This document shows, piece by piece, positions 14,917 through 24,315 of a DNA stretch of 27,562 nucleotides. Position 1 is the first letter of the stretch, and the number at the start of each line of letters is the position of its first letter. Origin of the DNA: an uncultured Eubacteriales bacterium (lineage in GTDB: Bacteria > Bacillota_A > Clostridia > Lachnospirales > Cellulosilyticaceae); NCBI GenBank assembly GCA_900556665.1, contig USPX01000007.1, positions 1 through 27,562 on the forward strand. Reading direction: 5' to 3'. The notes beneath the pieces were generated by a model. It saw only the letters and a list, made by a program, of their open reading frames with translations. It did no database searches and had not been told where the DNA came from. The position numbers and the translations under genes are program-made.

Positions 14917-15921
14917 TTAGTAGTCGTCTCTGGCTTCAAGGATAGAAGCACTGAGTTCACGGATAACAGATAGTATTTGAGGTACATCGCTATCTTCAAT
15001 GTAGTCAACTGAACCATTAATGTAGTATTGTGCAAAATCAGTTGATAAAGAACGCATTGAATTTTGAGATCTACTCCAGTTACTATATGGACTAGCTTTA
15101 GAAGTAATAATACGAAGTGGAATATTACCAATAGTGCCTTCGTCTAAAATGAGTTGAGCATTTTCTGGAACTTTAAGCTTTTCAGCAATAATATTGCGGT
15201 TCCATATTTTTTCTAAATTAATACCCCTACTAAGTAGTTTAACTTGGTCAGGAAGTTGTTTATTCATGCAAAGTAAATTACTTACATAGTCAGTATTTTG
15301 TATAAGTCTTAAGAGGCCTACGTTACGTGCCCCATTAATCATAAATGATTCAATAATCATGATGTTATTAAATTCAGCACCAAAACTAGGTGAAGCACCA
15401 TCTATAAGTACAATACCGGCTACATCTTCAGGATAGAGCTGAGCATAGCGTAATGCTTCGAATGAGCCCATGCCATGGGCTACATAAATAAATGGTTTTG
15501 CAAGTTCAGATTCATCAATTAGAGTGTGAATTTCATTTACAATTGTATCAATATCGCGTGGGGCAGAAGTGAAATCACTCCAACCGTATCCAGGTTTATC
15601 ATATACAGCAACACTAGTTTCATTAGCAAGTGTACTATGAAGCGCATAGGTATCGGCATAAGGCATGGTTTGCCCTATAGTAGAGGTAAATACAACAGGT
15701 AAATCTCCTGTACCAGTTGTGTAAAGATGCATATTGACATCATTTACAGTGATAAGTGAACCTACTCTTCCAAGCTTATCAGCATTATTATAGATACCTA
15801 ATTTTTGATAAATAATTCCCAATAAACATAGCGAGGCTACAATAATGTAAACTAAACGTTGTCTAATTTTTTCATGTCTACGGCTATATCTTTTTACAAC
15901 CATTTTTTTACGTCTTATCAT
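14917..15921 (-). CDS. Membrane-anchored alpha/beta-hydrolase-fold protein lacking catalytic Ser and His
   Basis: Residues 1-21 are very basic, residues 22-40 form a membrane anchor (RLVYIIVASLCLLGII), and the rest is an alpha/beta hydrolase fold facing outside: VAVYDKPGYGWSDFTSAPRD (104-123) and VAGIVLIDGASPSF. The nucleophile elbow, normally G-H-S-M/L-G, reads A-H-G-M-G (148-152), with Gly150 encoded by GGC at the nucleophile position. Near the C-terminus the motif where His is expected reads GSVDYIED (303-310), with Asp in its place. Both core catalytic residues therefore look lost, so a binding or structural role is more likely than hydrolysis. Length 334 is full and the frame is open, which argues against simple decay. 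TAGGAGATTACGCC stands before the ATG. Confidence 0.85.
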   Translation of the reverse strand: MIRRKKMVVKRYSRRHEKIRQRLVYIIVASLCLLGIIYQKLGIYNNADKLGRVGSLITVNDVNMHLYTTGTGDLPVVFTSTIGQTMPYADTYALHSTLANETSVAVYDKPGYGWSDFTSAPRDIDTIVNEIHTLIDESELAKPFIYVAHGMGSFEALRYAQLYPEDVAGIVLIDGASPSFGAEFNNIMIIESFMINGARNVGLLRLIQNTDYVSNLLCMNKQLPDQVKLLSRGINLEKIWNRNIIAEKLKVPENAQLILDEGTIGNIPLRIITSKASPYSNWSRSQNSMRSLSTDFAQYYINGSVDYIEDSDVPQILSVIRELSASILEARDDY

Positions 15922-15964
15922 GGCGTAATCTCCTATTTCTACTCCTTATAGGTTTATATTGTTC

Positions 15965-15993
15965 ATTATACCACAATCGGCATATATGCCCAA
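15965..15993 (-). promoter_or_regulatory. Extended -10 promoter of the hydrolase-like gene
   Basis: On the minus strand TTGGGC (complement of 15988-15993) stands 17 bases before TATAAT (complement of 15965-15970), which is preceded by TGG to give the extended -10 motif TGNTATAAT. Confidence 0.7.
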
Positions 15994-16117
15994 AGGGTTA
16001 AATAAAAATTTTAACAAGATTAGAATAAAAAAATTGTGTAAAAAGCTTAACTCTAGCGCTATAGGGAAAAATAGTATAGTATGAATGTAAGAAATAAATA
16101 TTAGGAGAGATATAAAG

Positions 16118-17287
16118 ATGAAAATTTTGCATACTTCCGATTGGCATTTGGGAAGAAGTTTAGGAGGTTTTTCATTACTAGAAGACCAAAAATATATACT
16201 CGAACAGATTTTAGAGATCATAGAACGTGAAAAAGTAGATGTACTTATTATTGCTGGGGATATTTATGATAAAAGTATTCCAAGTGAAGGCGCAGTAGAG
16301 CTCTTTAATGACTTTTTAAGTAAGGTTGTATTAGAACATAAGATTTATACAATCGCTATAGCTGGTAATCATGATAGTGAGGAACGTATTGATTTTGGTA
16401 GTAAGCTTTTTGAAAGTCAAAATCTTTATATTGTAGGGAAAAGCCCTAAAGGTTATGAGAAACTACAAGTTACAGTGGGCGAAGAATGTATTGATGTATT
16501 TTTAGTACCTTATATAGAGCCATCTAAAGTAAGGGAGATTGCAGGGGATGAAACGATTAAAAGACATGACGATGCCATGGCTTATTTAGTAGGTGAAATG
16601 AAAAAAGAGCAAACAGGAAATCCTAGTATTGTGGTGGCCCATGCCTTTGTAACAGGAGGTGAAGTTTCTGATTCAGAAAGAAGACTAAGTGTAGTAGGAG
16701 GGGCTGAACTTGTAAGTGCAGAGCATTTTAAAGACTTTACTTATACAGCTTTAGGACACCTTCATAAAAGACAAGCTATGGGAAGAGACTATATCCGTTA
16801 TAGTGGTTCATTACTGAAGTATTCTATTTCGGAAGCAAATCAGCCTAAAGGGTATGTGCTTTTAGATATTCATCAAAGTGGTGATATAGAGACCCACGAA
16901 AAAAGCTTTAAGGTACTTCGCGATGTACGTGTATTAAAAGGAAGTGTGGAGGAAATTATTGCACTTTCTGAGAAGGATGCACATAAGGAGGATTATGTAT
17001 ATGCCAAGTTAACTGGAAACTATGTACAAGATGTCACAGCGAGACTAAGACATATTTATCCACATATTTTAGGGAGCGAATGGACTCTGGAAGAAGGAAA
17101 AGGTAGTAGTGATACACAAGAGGATGCGCAGTCTAATACAGACTTCTTAAAGACTAAGGAGCGTACAATTACAGAAGTCTTTATGGAATTTTTAAATTTC
17201 ATAGGTGAGACAGACTTTGAAGCAGATGAAATTGAAATGATAGAAGAAATTGTTAAAGAAATAGAGGAGGGTAAAGATGAGGCCTAA
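16118..17287 (+). CDS. sbcD: Exonuclease SbcCD, subunit D (Mre11-like nuclease)
   Basis: SbcD is the metal-dependent nuclease of the SbcCD complex, which opens hairpins and trims blocked DNA ends. The phosphoesterase motifs are intact: DWH in HTSDWHLG (residues 8-10), GD in IIAGDIYD (47-48), GNHD (83-86), AHAFVTGG and ALGHLHKRQ. A capping region of about 150 residues follows. Length 389 is normal. AGGAGAGAT precedes the ATG. Its end overlaps sbcC by 11 bases, the usual arrangement for stoichiometric expression. Confidence 0.96.
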   Translation: MKILHTSDWHLGRSLGGFSLLEDQKYILEQILEIIEREKVDVLIIAGDIYDKSIPSEGAVELFNDFLSKVVLEHKIYTIAIAGNHDSEERIDFGSKLFESQNLYIVGKSPKGYEKLQVTVGEECIDVFLVPYIEPSKVREIAGDETIKRHDDAMAYLVGEMKKEQTGNPSIVVAHAFVTGGEVSDSERRLSVVGGAELVSAEHFKDFTYTALGHLHKRQAMGRDYIRYSGSLLKYSISEANQPKGYVLLDIHQSGDIETHEKSFKVLRDVRVLKGSVEEIIALSEKDAHKEDYVYAKLTGNYVQDVTARLRHIYPHILGSEWTLEEGKGSSDTQEDAQSNTDFLKTKERTITEVFMEFLNFIGETDFEADEIEMIEEIVKEIEEGKDEA

Positions 17288-20200
17288 ATTACTTAAGATG
17301 ACTGCTTTTGGTCCTTATGGTGGTGAGCAAATTATAGACTTTACGCAGTTAGAAGATGCCAATATGTTTCTTATTTATGGACCTACAGGTGGTGGAAAGA
17401 CAACGATTTTAGATGCCATATGTTATGCCCTTTATGGTGAAACCAATGGAGGAGAACGTAGCGGTGAAAATATGCGTAGTAAATTTGCAGAAGAAGGCGT
17501 TATTACAGAGGTAGAATTATTCTTTAAACTCCGTAATGAAGAATATCGCATTATAAGACGTCCTCAGTATGAACGTGCCCCTAAAAAAGGGAAAAGTGAT
17601 AAACTGATTAAAGTGCCAGCAGAGGTAGAACTTTATAAAAAAGAAGATGGAGAATATAAGATTATTACCTCTAAATACAATGAAGCTGGTGAGCAGATTA
17701 ATAAGCTGCTTCATTTTAATATTGGGCAATTTAGACAAGTCATTATGATTGCACAAAATAAGTTTAGAGAGCTACTTACTGTAAGTAGTAAGGAGAGACA
17801 ACAGATTCTCCAAGATATTTTTGAAACAGGCATTTATCAAAATGTAGAAAAGGCATTAGACAGACTTTCAGCAAATGCTAAAGATGAATTACATGATCAA
17901 GAAGCCAATTATAAGGCGATTATGGATACTATAGCACCAAATGATCATGAAATGCTAAATACTTATATGCAGACAAAGGTTATTTATAATGCGCCAGAAG
18001 TATGTGAGATTTTAGAAACAATCTGCAAGACAAAGCATAATGAAAAGGAAAAGATAGAAGCTAAGCTTTTAGAGGTAGGCGAGGCTATTACTAAAGCACA
18101 GGAAGAACTTGCAAGGCTAACACAAATGGCCAATGATACAGCAGAAAAGCTTAAACTAGAAGAACACTTAGAGTTTTTAAAAGAACAAGAAGCAGGATTT
18201 AAAGCTTTAAAAACAAAAGTAGATTTAGCTGAAAAAGCAAAAGGTATTATACCTCTCGAAGAAGTCGTTATGAAACTTGCAGAGGAAGTTTTTGCTAAAC
18301 AAAAAGATCAAGAAAAATATGAAGAAGAGCTAAAAGCGACAGAAGAACATTTAAAAGCGAAGGAAGAAGAACTAAAGCTTAACGAAAAATTAATAGATGA
18401 AGCGGCAGAACTTAGAAAAGACGTCAATGTTTTAGAAACTTATGTACCAAAGGTTTTAGAACTTAATGAAGCTTATAAACGAGAAAGTGACTTAAAGCAG
18501 CAGCTTGATAAATATGAGAGAGGGTATAAAAAACTAGAGGAAACAGTAGAAGCTGTTAAAACACAAATAAAGGATAAACAAGAAGAGGTTAAAGAAAAAT
18601 CACAGCTACAGAAAAAGTCTACCGAACTGTATATGCTCCAGAGAGAAATGGAAGATGTATTAAAGCTTATGAAAGAAAGAGCAAGTAGAGAACATGAAGC
18701 TAAGCTGCTATTTAATAATTTACAGGGAATGTATAAAGAGATAGAGGCACAAGATAAGGTTTATAATGCGTGTGAGAGTGAATATAGAAATGCTTTTAGT
18801 ATATGGTTTAATGGCCAAGCAGCAGAACTCGCACAAGCCTTAGATGAAAATAGTCCTTGCCCTGTATGTGGTTCCTTGCATCATCCTAAAAAAGCTGTTT
18901 TAACAGATAATCATGTAACTAAAGAGGAACTTGAAAAAATAGAAACAGCTAAAAAACAAGCTGAAGCAAGGCTCGCTAAGTTAAAGCAAGAAAGTGCTGC
19001 ACAAGAAGCAAAATGCACAGAAGTAAAAAATCAAATAGATGGCTATAATGAAAAACTAAAAGAAAAAGGTAATATTACAGAGGAATCAAAACAAAAGTTA
19101 GATAACGATATTGAGATTTTAAAAAGTAAGCTCAGTAGACTAGAGGAGCTAGAGAAAAGTTTAGAAGAAGATAATAAGAAACTTAAAGAAGCTGAAGAAC
19201 GCAAAGAAAATGGAAAGAATTTTATTGAAAAGGCAAAATTAGATTTAAATGAACAAAAAGCTGCTATAAAATCTGTTGAAAAAGATGTTCCAGAAGCATT
19301 ACGTAATCAAGAAGCTCTAGAAAAGAAAATAGAAGTCTTAAAAAGAGAATATGAATTAAAGGAAAAGGTTTATAAAGAATTAGGACAAGAAGTAGAAGAT
19401 TTACGTAATAAACAAGCTAAGAATACAGCTAGGTTAGAAGAAACTAAAAAACATTTAGAAGAACTTAAAAAGCAAGGTACTAAGCAAAAAGAAACTTTAA
19501 ATGGAGCTATTTTAGCGGCTGGATTTGAGGATAAGGAAGCTTATAAGGCAAGTAAGCTAAGTGATCTAGAAATTGAAGATGGCAAAAAACAAGTAGAAAC
19601 ATATACTCATGATCAAGTTGTTTCTAAAGAAAAATACAAAGCACTTCAAGAGAAAACAAAGGAATTTAAACAAGAAGACTTGAAAAAAGCTAAAGAAACT
19701 AATGAAAAAGTACTTGCTGAAAATACTAGCCTTAATGTAGAAAAGACGAAATTAGAACAATATTTACAAACTCATGAAAGAATCATAGAAAACTTAAAAG
19801 AAATTTATGGTGCAACAACGGCTCTCTTAAAACGTCAACGTATTTTAGAGAAAATTAGTACAGTAGCAAAAGGTAAAAATCCTAAAGGACTTTCTTTTGA
19901 ACGTTATATTCAAAGTAGTATTTTTGAAGAAGTATTAGTAAGTGCCAATAAAAAGCTTAAGCCAATGACATTGAATCGCTACGAGCTTTATCGTACAGAT
20001 GATTTATCAAGAGCCAATGCGCAAGTAGGATTAGATATTGGCATTAAAGATTATTATAGTAATGAGACAAGACCTGTAAATACACTTTCAGGAGGAGAAA
20101 GTTTCATGGCAGCATTAGCATTAGCATTAGGTCTTTCAGAAGTCATTCAAAGACTGGCAGGGGCTACACCACTAGATACTTTATTTATTGATGAAGGCTT

Positions 20201-20375
20201 TGGAAGTTTAGATGAGGAAGCACTTGAAATGGCTATTAAGGTGTTATTAAATATTCAAGATACAGGAAGGCTTATAGGTATTATTTCTCACGTAAGAGAA
20301 TTAAGAGAACAAATACCTGTAGGTTTAGAAGTAACAACGGGACCTACTGGTAGTAAAGCAGTTTTTAGACTTTAG
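17277..20375 (+). CDS. sbcC: Exonuclease SbcCD, subunit C (Rad50-like ATPase)
   Basis: SMC-family ATPase partner of SbcD, 1032 residues. Walker A GPTGGGKTT lies at 35-43; two long coiled-coil arms (roughly 190-500 and 550-860) flank the zinc hook CPVCG (Cys528 and Cys531). The C-terminal lobe carries the signature LSGGES (937-942) and Walker B TLFIDEGFGSLDEE (968 onward, Asp972/Glu973). ATP-driven closure of the arms controls access of SbcD to DNA ends, and the zinc hook joins two molecules. It starts inside the end of sbcD with GAGGAGGG just upstream. All key residues are present. Confidence 0.96.
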   Translation: MRPKLLKMTAFGPYGGEQIIDFTQLEDANMFLIYGPTGGGKTTILDAICYALYGETNGGERSGENMRSKFAEEGVITEVELFFKLRNEEYRIIRRPQYERAPKKGKSDKLIKVPAEVELYKKEDGEYKIITSKYNEAGEQINKLLHFNIGQFRQVIMIAQNKFRELLTVSSKERQQILQDIFETGIYQNVEKALDRLSANAKDELHDQEANYKAIMDTIAPNDHEMLNTYMQTKVIYNAPEVCEILETICKTKHNEKEKIEAKLLEVGEAITKAQEELARLTQMANDTAEKLKLEEHLEFLKEQEAGFKALKTKVDLAEKAKGIIPLEEVVMKLAEEVFAKQKDQEKYEEELKATEEHLKAKEEELKLNEKLIDEAAELRKDVNVLETYVPKVLELNEAYKRESDLKQQLDKYERGYKKLEETVEAVKTQIKDKQEEVKEKSQLQKKSTELYMLQREMEDVLKLMKERASREHEAKLLFNNLQGMYKEIEAQDKVYNACESEYRNAFSIWFNGQAAELAQALDENSPCPVCGSLHHPKKAVLTDNHVTKEELEKIETAKKQAEARLAKLKQESAAQEAKCTEVKNQIDGYNEKLKEKGNITEESKQKLDNDIEILKSKLSRLEELEKSLEEDNKKLKEAEERKENGKNFIEKAKLDLNEQKAAIKSVEKDVPEALRNQEALEKKIEVLKREYELKEKVYKELGQEVEDLRNKQAKNTARLEETKKHLEELKKQGTKQKETLNGAILAAGFEDKEAYKASKLSDLEIEDGKKQVETYTHDQVVSKEKYKALQEKTKEFKQEDLKKAKETNEKVLAENTSLNVEKTKLEQYLQTHERIIENLKEIYGATTALLKRQRILEKISTVAKGKNPKGLSFERYIQSSIFEEVLVSANKKLKPMTLNRYELYRTDDLSRANAQVGLDIGIKDYYSNETRPVNTLSGGESFMAALALALGLSEVIQRLAGATPLDTLFIDEGFGSLDEEALEMAIKVLLNIQDTGRLIGIISHVRELREQIPVGLEVTTGPTGSKAVFRL

Positions 20376-20409
20376 TAAAAGTTGGTTGTTGCAAGGGAGG
20401 TGGAAAGTT

Positions 20410-20472
20410 TTGGGTATAAGAATGCCGGGTAAAAATACTATCATTATAAATGAAAATATTGTATATTATTAA
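20410..20472 (+). CDS. Possible 20-residue small peptide (doubtful)
   Basis: A short frame, TTG start to TAA, would code for MGIRMPGKNTIIINENIVYY. The reason to list it is the strong GGGAGGTGG (20395-20403), which stands at ideal spacing from the TTG and serves no other gene. It lies between sbcC and murB. It could be a real small protein, the surviving start of a lost gene, or a chance match. I recognise no family. Confidence 0.25.
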   Translation: MGIRMPGKNTIIINENIVYY

Positions 20473-20482
20473 ATAGAATAAG

Positions 20483-20505
20483 GCGTAATACCTAAAACTT
20501 TACGC
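20483..20505 (+). promoter_or_regulatory. Small hairpin next to the murB ribosome binding site
   Basis: GCGTAA (20483-20488) pairs with TTACGC (20500-20505) and ends directly against the murB ribosome binding site AAGGAG (20506-20511). It may affect translation of murB. The stem is only 6 bp, so confidence is low. Confidence 0.25.
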
Positions 20506-20519
20506 AAGGAGTTGAAAAA

Positions 20520-21449
20520 ATGGACATAAATTTAATTACAGAAATTTTATCTCAAAAGATATTAAAAGAAAATATATTAATAAATGAACCAATGAAAAAA
20601 TATACAACATTTAGAGTAGGTGGACCAGCAGATATTCTTGTAAAGCCTAACACAATTGAAGAAGTTCAATATGTTGTAGCAACATGCAAAGAAAATAAAG
20701 TACCATATTATATCATTGGTAATGGTAGTAATTTACTTGTGGATGACTTAGGATTCCGTGGTGTTATTATTCAAATCTATAAAAATTTATCAGATATAGT
20801 GGTTGAAGATGGCACAGTAAAAGCACAGGCAGGAGCACTCCTTTCAAAAATTGCTACAAAAGCAGCAGATGAAGAACTTACAGGATTTGAATTTGCTCAT
20901 GGTATTCCAGGCACATTAGGCGGCGCAGTAACAATGAATGCAGGTGCATATGGCGGCGAAATCAAAGATGTGATTGTAAGTGCGAAGGTTATGGATCAAG
21001 ATGGTAAGATTTATGAATTAAGCAAAGAAGCATTAGAACTTGGTTACCGTAAAAGTATCGTTCAAAAAGAAGGGCTCGTTGTATTAGAAGCAACATTAGA
21101 CTTAGAAAAAGGTAATAAAGAAGAAATTTTAGCAGCTATTAAAGATTTTAATGGACGTCGAAGAGACAAACAACCACTTGATAAACCAAGTGCAGGAAGT
21201 ACTTTTAAAAGACCAGTACCTAAAGAAGGAGAAGTTCAACTTTATGCTGGTAAACTTATTGAAGATAGTGGTCTTAGAGGCTTCCGTATAGGTGGGGCTG
21301 CTGTATCTGATAAACACTGTGGTTTTGTAGTCAATGAAGGCGGTGCAACATTTGAAGACCTTATGAAATTAATTAAACATGTACAAAATACAGTACAAAG
21401 CAAATTTGGTGTATACTTAGAGACGGAAGTAAAAATTATTAAGAATTAA
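20520..21449 (+). CDS. murB: UDP-N-acetylenolpyruvoylglucosamine reductase
   Basis: MurB is the FAD enzyme that reduces UDP-GlcNAc-enolpyruvate to UDP-MurNAc with NADPH, a committed step of peptidoglycan precursor synthesis in the cytoplasm. The sequence shows TTFRVGGPADILV, the FAD-binding YIIGNGSNLLVDD and GFEFAHGIPGTLGGAVTMNA, the SAGSTFKRP loop with the proton-donating Ser, and the C-terminal HCGFVVNEGGAT and LETEVKII with the conserved Glu. Length 309 fits the type II (Gram-positive) enzyme. AAGGAG precedes the ATG. It heads the cluster murB-rapZ-yvcK-whiA-crh. Confidence 0.96.
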   Translation: MDINLITEILSQKILKENILINEPMKKYTTFRVGGPADILVKPNTIEEVQYVVATCKENKVPYYIIGNGSNLLVDDLGFRGVIIQIYKNLSDIVVEDGTVKAQAGALLSKIATKAADEELTGFEFAHGIPGTLGGAVTMNAGAYGGEIKDVIVSAKVMDQDGKIYELSKEALELGYRKSIVQKEGLVVLEATLDLEKGNKEEILAAIKDFNGRRRDKQPLDKPSAGSTFKRPVPKEGEVQLYAGKLIEDSGLRGFRIGGAAVSDKHCGFVVNEGGATFEDLMKLIKHVQNTVQSKFGVYLETEVKIIKN

Positions 21450-21474
21450 AATGACAAGTACTAAGGAGGCTACT

Positions 21475-22347
21475 ATGAACTTTATTATTGTAACTGGAAT
21501 GTCAGGTGCTGGCAAAAGTAGCGCCATTAACTTTTTTGAAGATATGGGATATTATTGTGTGGATAACCTTCCACCAACCCTTATTAAAAGCTTCGCAGAA
21601 CTTATTGCAGCGCAACAAGGTAAACTAGATAAAGTGGTATTAGGCATAGATATACGTGGTGGCAGTTTGTTTGCAGATTTATTCAGTAGCTTAAATGAAC
21701 TAGTAGAATTAGGTCATACTTATGAGATTTTATTCTTTGATTGTAGCGATGCAGAACTGATTAAACGTTTTAAAGAAACAAGAAGACTACATCCATTAGC
21801 TAGAAGTGAAAGAATAGAAGAAGGTATTGAAAAAGAAAGAAAAATTTTAAGTGAGATTAAGGAAAAAGCGAATCATATCATTGATACATCATATATGTTA
21901 CCTAAAGATACAAAAGAAGTACTCTTTAAAATTTATAGTGAGAAAAAAGATTTTAATAGCCTTATGGTGACAATTGTATCTTTCGGATTTAAATATGGTA
22001 TACCAATTGATGCGGATTTGGTGTTTGATGTGCGTTTCGCGCCAAACCCATACTATAACCCAGAAATGCGTCCTTATACAGGCAATGATGCTATTGTGAG
22101 AGACTATGTATTAAGTTTTGATGTGACACAAAAGTTTTTAACTAAATTAGAAGATATGATTGACTTCTTAATTCCAAATTATAAACAAGAAGGTAAAAAT
22201 CAAGTGGTTATTGCAATCGGTTGTACAGGTGGTAAACATCGTTCTGTAACAATTGCAAATGCCCTTTATGAATTTTTACAAAAACAGGGGCATACTGTAC
22301 TTAGACAGCATAGAGATATAGAAAAGGATAGTAAAAGAGGAAAATAA
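21475..22347 (+). CDS. rapZ: RNase adapter / nucleotide-binding protein RapZ (YvcJ)
   Basis: P-loop protein of the RapZ/YvcJ family. Walker A GMSGAGKSS is at residues 8-16, followed by EDMGYYCVDNLPPTLI. The C-terminal domain has FGFKYGIPIDADLVFDVRF and GCTGGKHRSVTIA, the parts that in E. coli bind a cell-wall sugar precursor and small RNA. In Bacillus YvcJ hydrolyses GTP and affects competence. The ATG at 21475 is preceded by AAGGAGG. An in-frame ATG at 21451 has none. It follows murB by 25 bases and precedes yvcK by 3, keeping the conserved yvcJ-yvcK-yvcL order. Length 290 is normal. Confidence 0.95.
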   Translation: MNFIIVTGMSGAGKSSAINFFEDMGYYCVDNLPPTLIKSFAELIAAQQGKLDKVVLGIDIRGGSLFADLFSSLNELVELGHTYEILFFDCSDAELIKRFKETRRLHPLARSERIEEGIEKERKILSEIKEKANHIIDTSYMLPKDTKEVLFKIYSEKKDFNSLMVTIVSFGFKYGIPIDADLVFDVRFAPNPYYNPEMRPYTGNDAIVRDYVLSFDVTQKFLTKLEDMIDFLIPNYKQEGKNQVVIAIGCTGGKHRSVTIANALYEFLQKQGHTVLRQHRDIEKDSKRGK

Positions 22348-22350
22348 ACC

Positions 22351-23337
22351 ATGAAAATAAGGCAGCAAGATTTAAAGGTTGTTGTAATAGGTGGCGGTAC
22401 AGGATTATCAACCATGCTTAAAGGTATAAAGAAATATACTTCTCATATCACAGCAGTGGTGACCGTATCAGATAATGGTGGTGGCTCAGGAAAACTTAGA
22501 CAAGAGATGGGAATGATTCCACCTGGGGATATTCGCAATTGCCTCGTAGCACTTGCGAATACAGAACCTATTATGGAGAAGTTATTACAACACCGCTTCA
22601 AAGAGGGTGGCTTATGCGGACAAAGCTTTGGAAATTTGTTTTTAGCGGCTCTTACAGAAATTACAGGTAGCTTTGAAGAGGCTGTAAAGGTGACAAGTAA
22701 TGTTTTAGCCATTACAGGTAAAGTATTACCTGTAACATATGAAGATGTTCATTTAGAAGCTATTTTTGAAGATGGAGAAAAGGTGATAGGAGAAACGCAG
22801 ATAGTAGACTATAGTAAAGAAAAACTTTTAGATATAAAAGAAATTTTTCTTGAGCCAAGAAATCCAAAGCCTGCAGAAGAAGTAATGACAGCAATTGAAG
22901 AAGCTGACCTTATTATATTTGGGCCAGGCAGTCTTTATACAAGTATTATTTCTAATTTATTAGTAGAGAAAGTTACTAAGCAAGTTGCAAAGTCTAAAGC
23001 TGATAAGATTTATGTAGCGAATGTAATGACACAACCAGGTGAAACAACTCACTTAAGTTTAGAAGATCATGTAATGATTTTAGAAAATTATGTGGGAAAA
23101 GGTATTATTAATGTTGTAATTGCCAATAATGCCTCTATACCTGAAAAATATTTGAAGCAATATAATGACGATGGAGCCAAGGTTTTAAAAGTAGACGAAG
23201 AGCATGAAGTCTGGACTCGTATTCAAAGAATAGATGCACCACTTGTATCCATTAATGAAAAGAAGGGGCTTGTCAGACATGACTCAATGAAATTAGCCCA
23301 ATGTATATTTGAATCAGCACTCACTAAAATTACATAA
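22351..23337 (+). CDS. yvcK: YvcK family protein (gluconeogenesis factor, CofD-like)
   Basis: YvcK binds UDP-sugars and is needed for growth on gluconeogenic carbon sources and for normal cell shape in Bacillus. The 328-residue product has the CofD-like nucleotide-binding N-terminus VVVIGGGTGLSTMLKGIKKY, the hallmark SDNGGGSGKLR and IPPGDIRNCLVALAN, and later LIIFGPGSLYTSIISNLLV and VANVMTQPGET. The start ATG follows AGAGGAAAATAAACC at the end of rapZ, only three bases after its stop, so the two are probably co-translated. Confidence 0.94.
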   Translation: MKIRQQDLKVVVIGGGTGLSTMLKGIKKYTSHITAVVTVSDNGGGSGKLRQEMGMIPPGDIRNCLVALANTEPIMEKLLQHRFKEGGLCGQSFGNLFLAALTEITGSFEEAVKVTSNVLAITGKVLPVTYEDVHLEAIFEDGEKVIGETQIVDYSKEKLLDIKEIFLEPRNPKPAEEVMTAIEEADLIIFGPGSLYTSIISNLLVEKVTKQVAKSKADKIYVANVMTQPGETTHLSLEDHVMILENYVGKGIINVVIANNASIPEKYLKQYNDDGAKVLKVDEEHEVWTRIQRIDAPLVSINEKKGLVRHDSMKLAQCIFESALTKIT

Positions 23338-23352
23338 GATGAGGTGAATAAT

Positions 23353-24315
23353 ATGTCTTTTTCCTCCAATGTAAAAAAAGAGCTCACATGTGTACCATTA
23401 GGTGCTAGACATTGTATGATTGCAGAGATTGCAGCAATGCTCATTATGGCGGGAGATATAAAATACGAAAGTCAGCAATTTTCAATTAAGTTTCAAACTG
23501 AAAATGCAGCCATTGCAAGAAAATACTTTACAATGGTAAAAAAAACTTTTAATATTAATACTGAGGTAGTTCTTAAGGAAAATAAAAAATTTCATAAAAA
23601 GCAAATATATGTACTAAAGCTTAACGATTCAGAAGCGGCGGAAAAAATATTGCGAGCAACAACATTACTGAAAGAAGAACAAGGAAAAACTATATTGAGA
23701 GATTATGTAGATTTGACCGTTATTCAGAGTATATGTTGTAAAAGAGCATACCTAAGAGGTGCTTTTTTAGGAGCAGGTTCAGTAAGTGATCCGGAAAAAG
23801 GATATCATTTAGAATTTGTAAATCCATCCATAAGGCATGCAGAATTTCTACAAGAGGTGATGACTCTTTTAGAGATGGAACCAAAGGTTGTACCACGTAA
23901 AAACAACTATGTTTTATACTTAAAAGAAGGTACACAAATTGTAGATTTATTAAACATTATGGGTGCACACATTGCTCTTATGGAGCTTGAAAATGTGCGC
24001 ATAGTCAAAGAAGTGAGAAATAATGTGAATCGCATCGTAAACTGCGAGACCGCAAATCTCAAAAAAACTGTATCAGCGGCTGTAAGGCAGATGCAAGATA
24101 TAGAATATGTGCAAAACACCATCGGCATTTCGGCATTACCTGAGAACTTACAGCAAGTAGCTACTTATAGACTGGAGTATCCAAGTAGTACATTGAAGGA
24201 ATTAGGTGAATTACTTAATCCACCTGTAGGAAAGTCAGGGGTTAATCATAGACTCAAAAAAATAAGCGAAATCGCGGAACAATTAAGGGAAACCAGAGGA
24301 GGAAATGTAAAATGA
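23353..24315 (+). CDS. whiA: DNA-binding protein WhiA
   Basis: WhiA is a regulator with a degenerate LAGLIDADG homing-endonuclease fold plus a C-terminal helix-turn-helix. In Bacillus it affects cell division and chromosome segregation. Seen here: SSNVKKELTCVPLGARHCMI at the N-terminus, the fold core RAYLRGAFLGAGSVSDPEKG and HLEFVNPSIRHAEFL, the conserved NCETANLKKTVSAAVRQ, and the HTH near the end (SSTLKELGELLNPPVGKSG). The ATG at 23353 lies after GAGGTGAAT. A GTG at 23344 falls within that site and is rejected. Length 320 is normal. Its stop overlaps the crh start by four bases (ATGA). Confidence 0.95.
   Translation: MSFSSNVKKELTCVPLGARHCMIAEIAAMLIMAGDIKYESQQFSIKFQTENAAIARKYFTMVKKTFNINTEVVLKENKKFHKKQIYVLKLNDSEAAEKILRATTLLKEEQGKTILRDYVDLTVIQSICCKRAYLRGAFLGAGSVSDPEKGYHLEFVNPSIRHAEFLQEVMTLLEMEPKVVPRKNNYVLYLKEGTQIVDLLNIMGAHIALMELENVRIVKEVRNNVNRIVNCETANLKKTVSAAVRQMQDIEYVQNTIGISALPENLQQVATYRLEYPSSTLKELGELLNPPVGKSGVNHRLKKISEIAEQLRETRGGNVK

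Noticed and set aside
16034..16080. A sigma-A promoter for sbcD
   Set aside because: TAGTAT and TATAGT are near -10 matches at 16072-16080, but no -35 box stands at 16-18 bases, so no feature is claimed.
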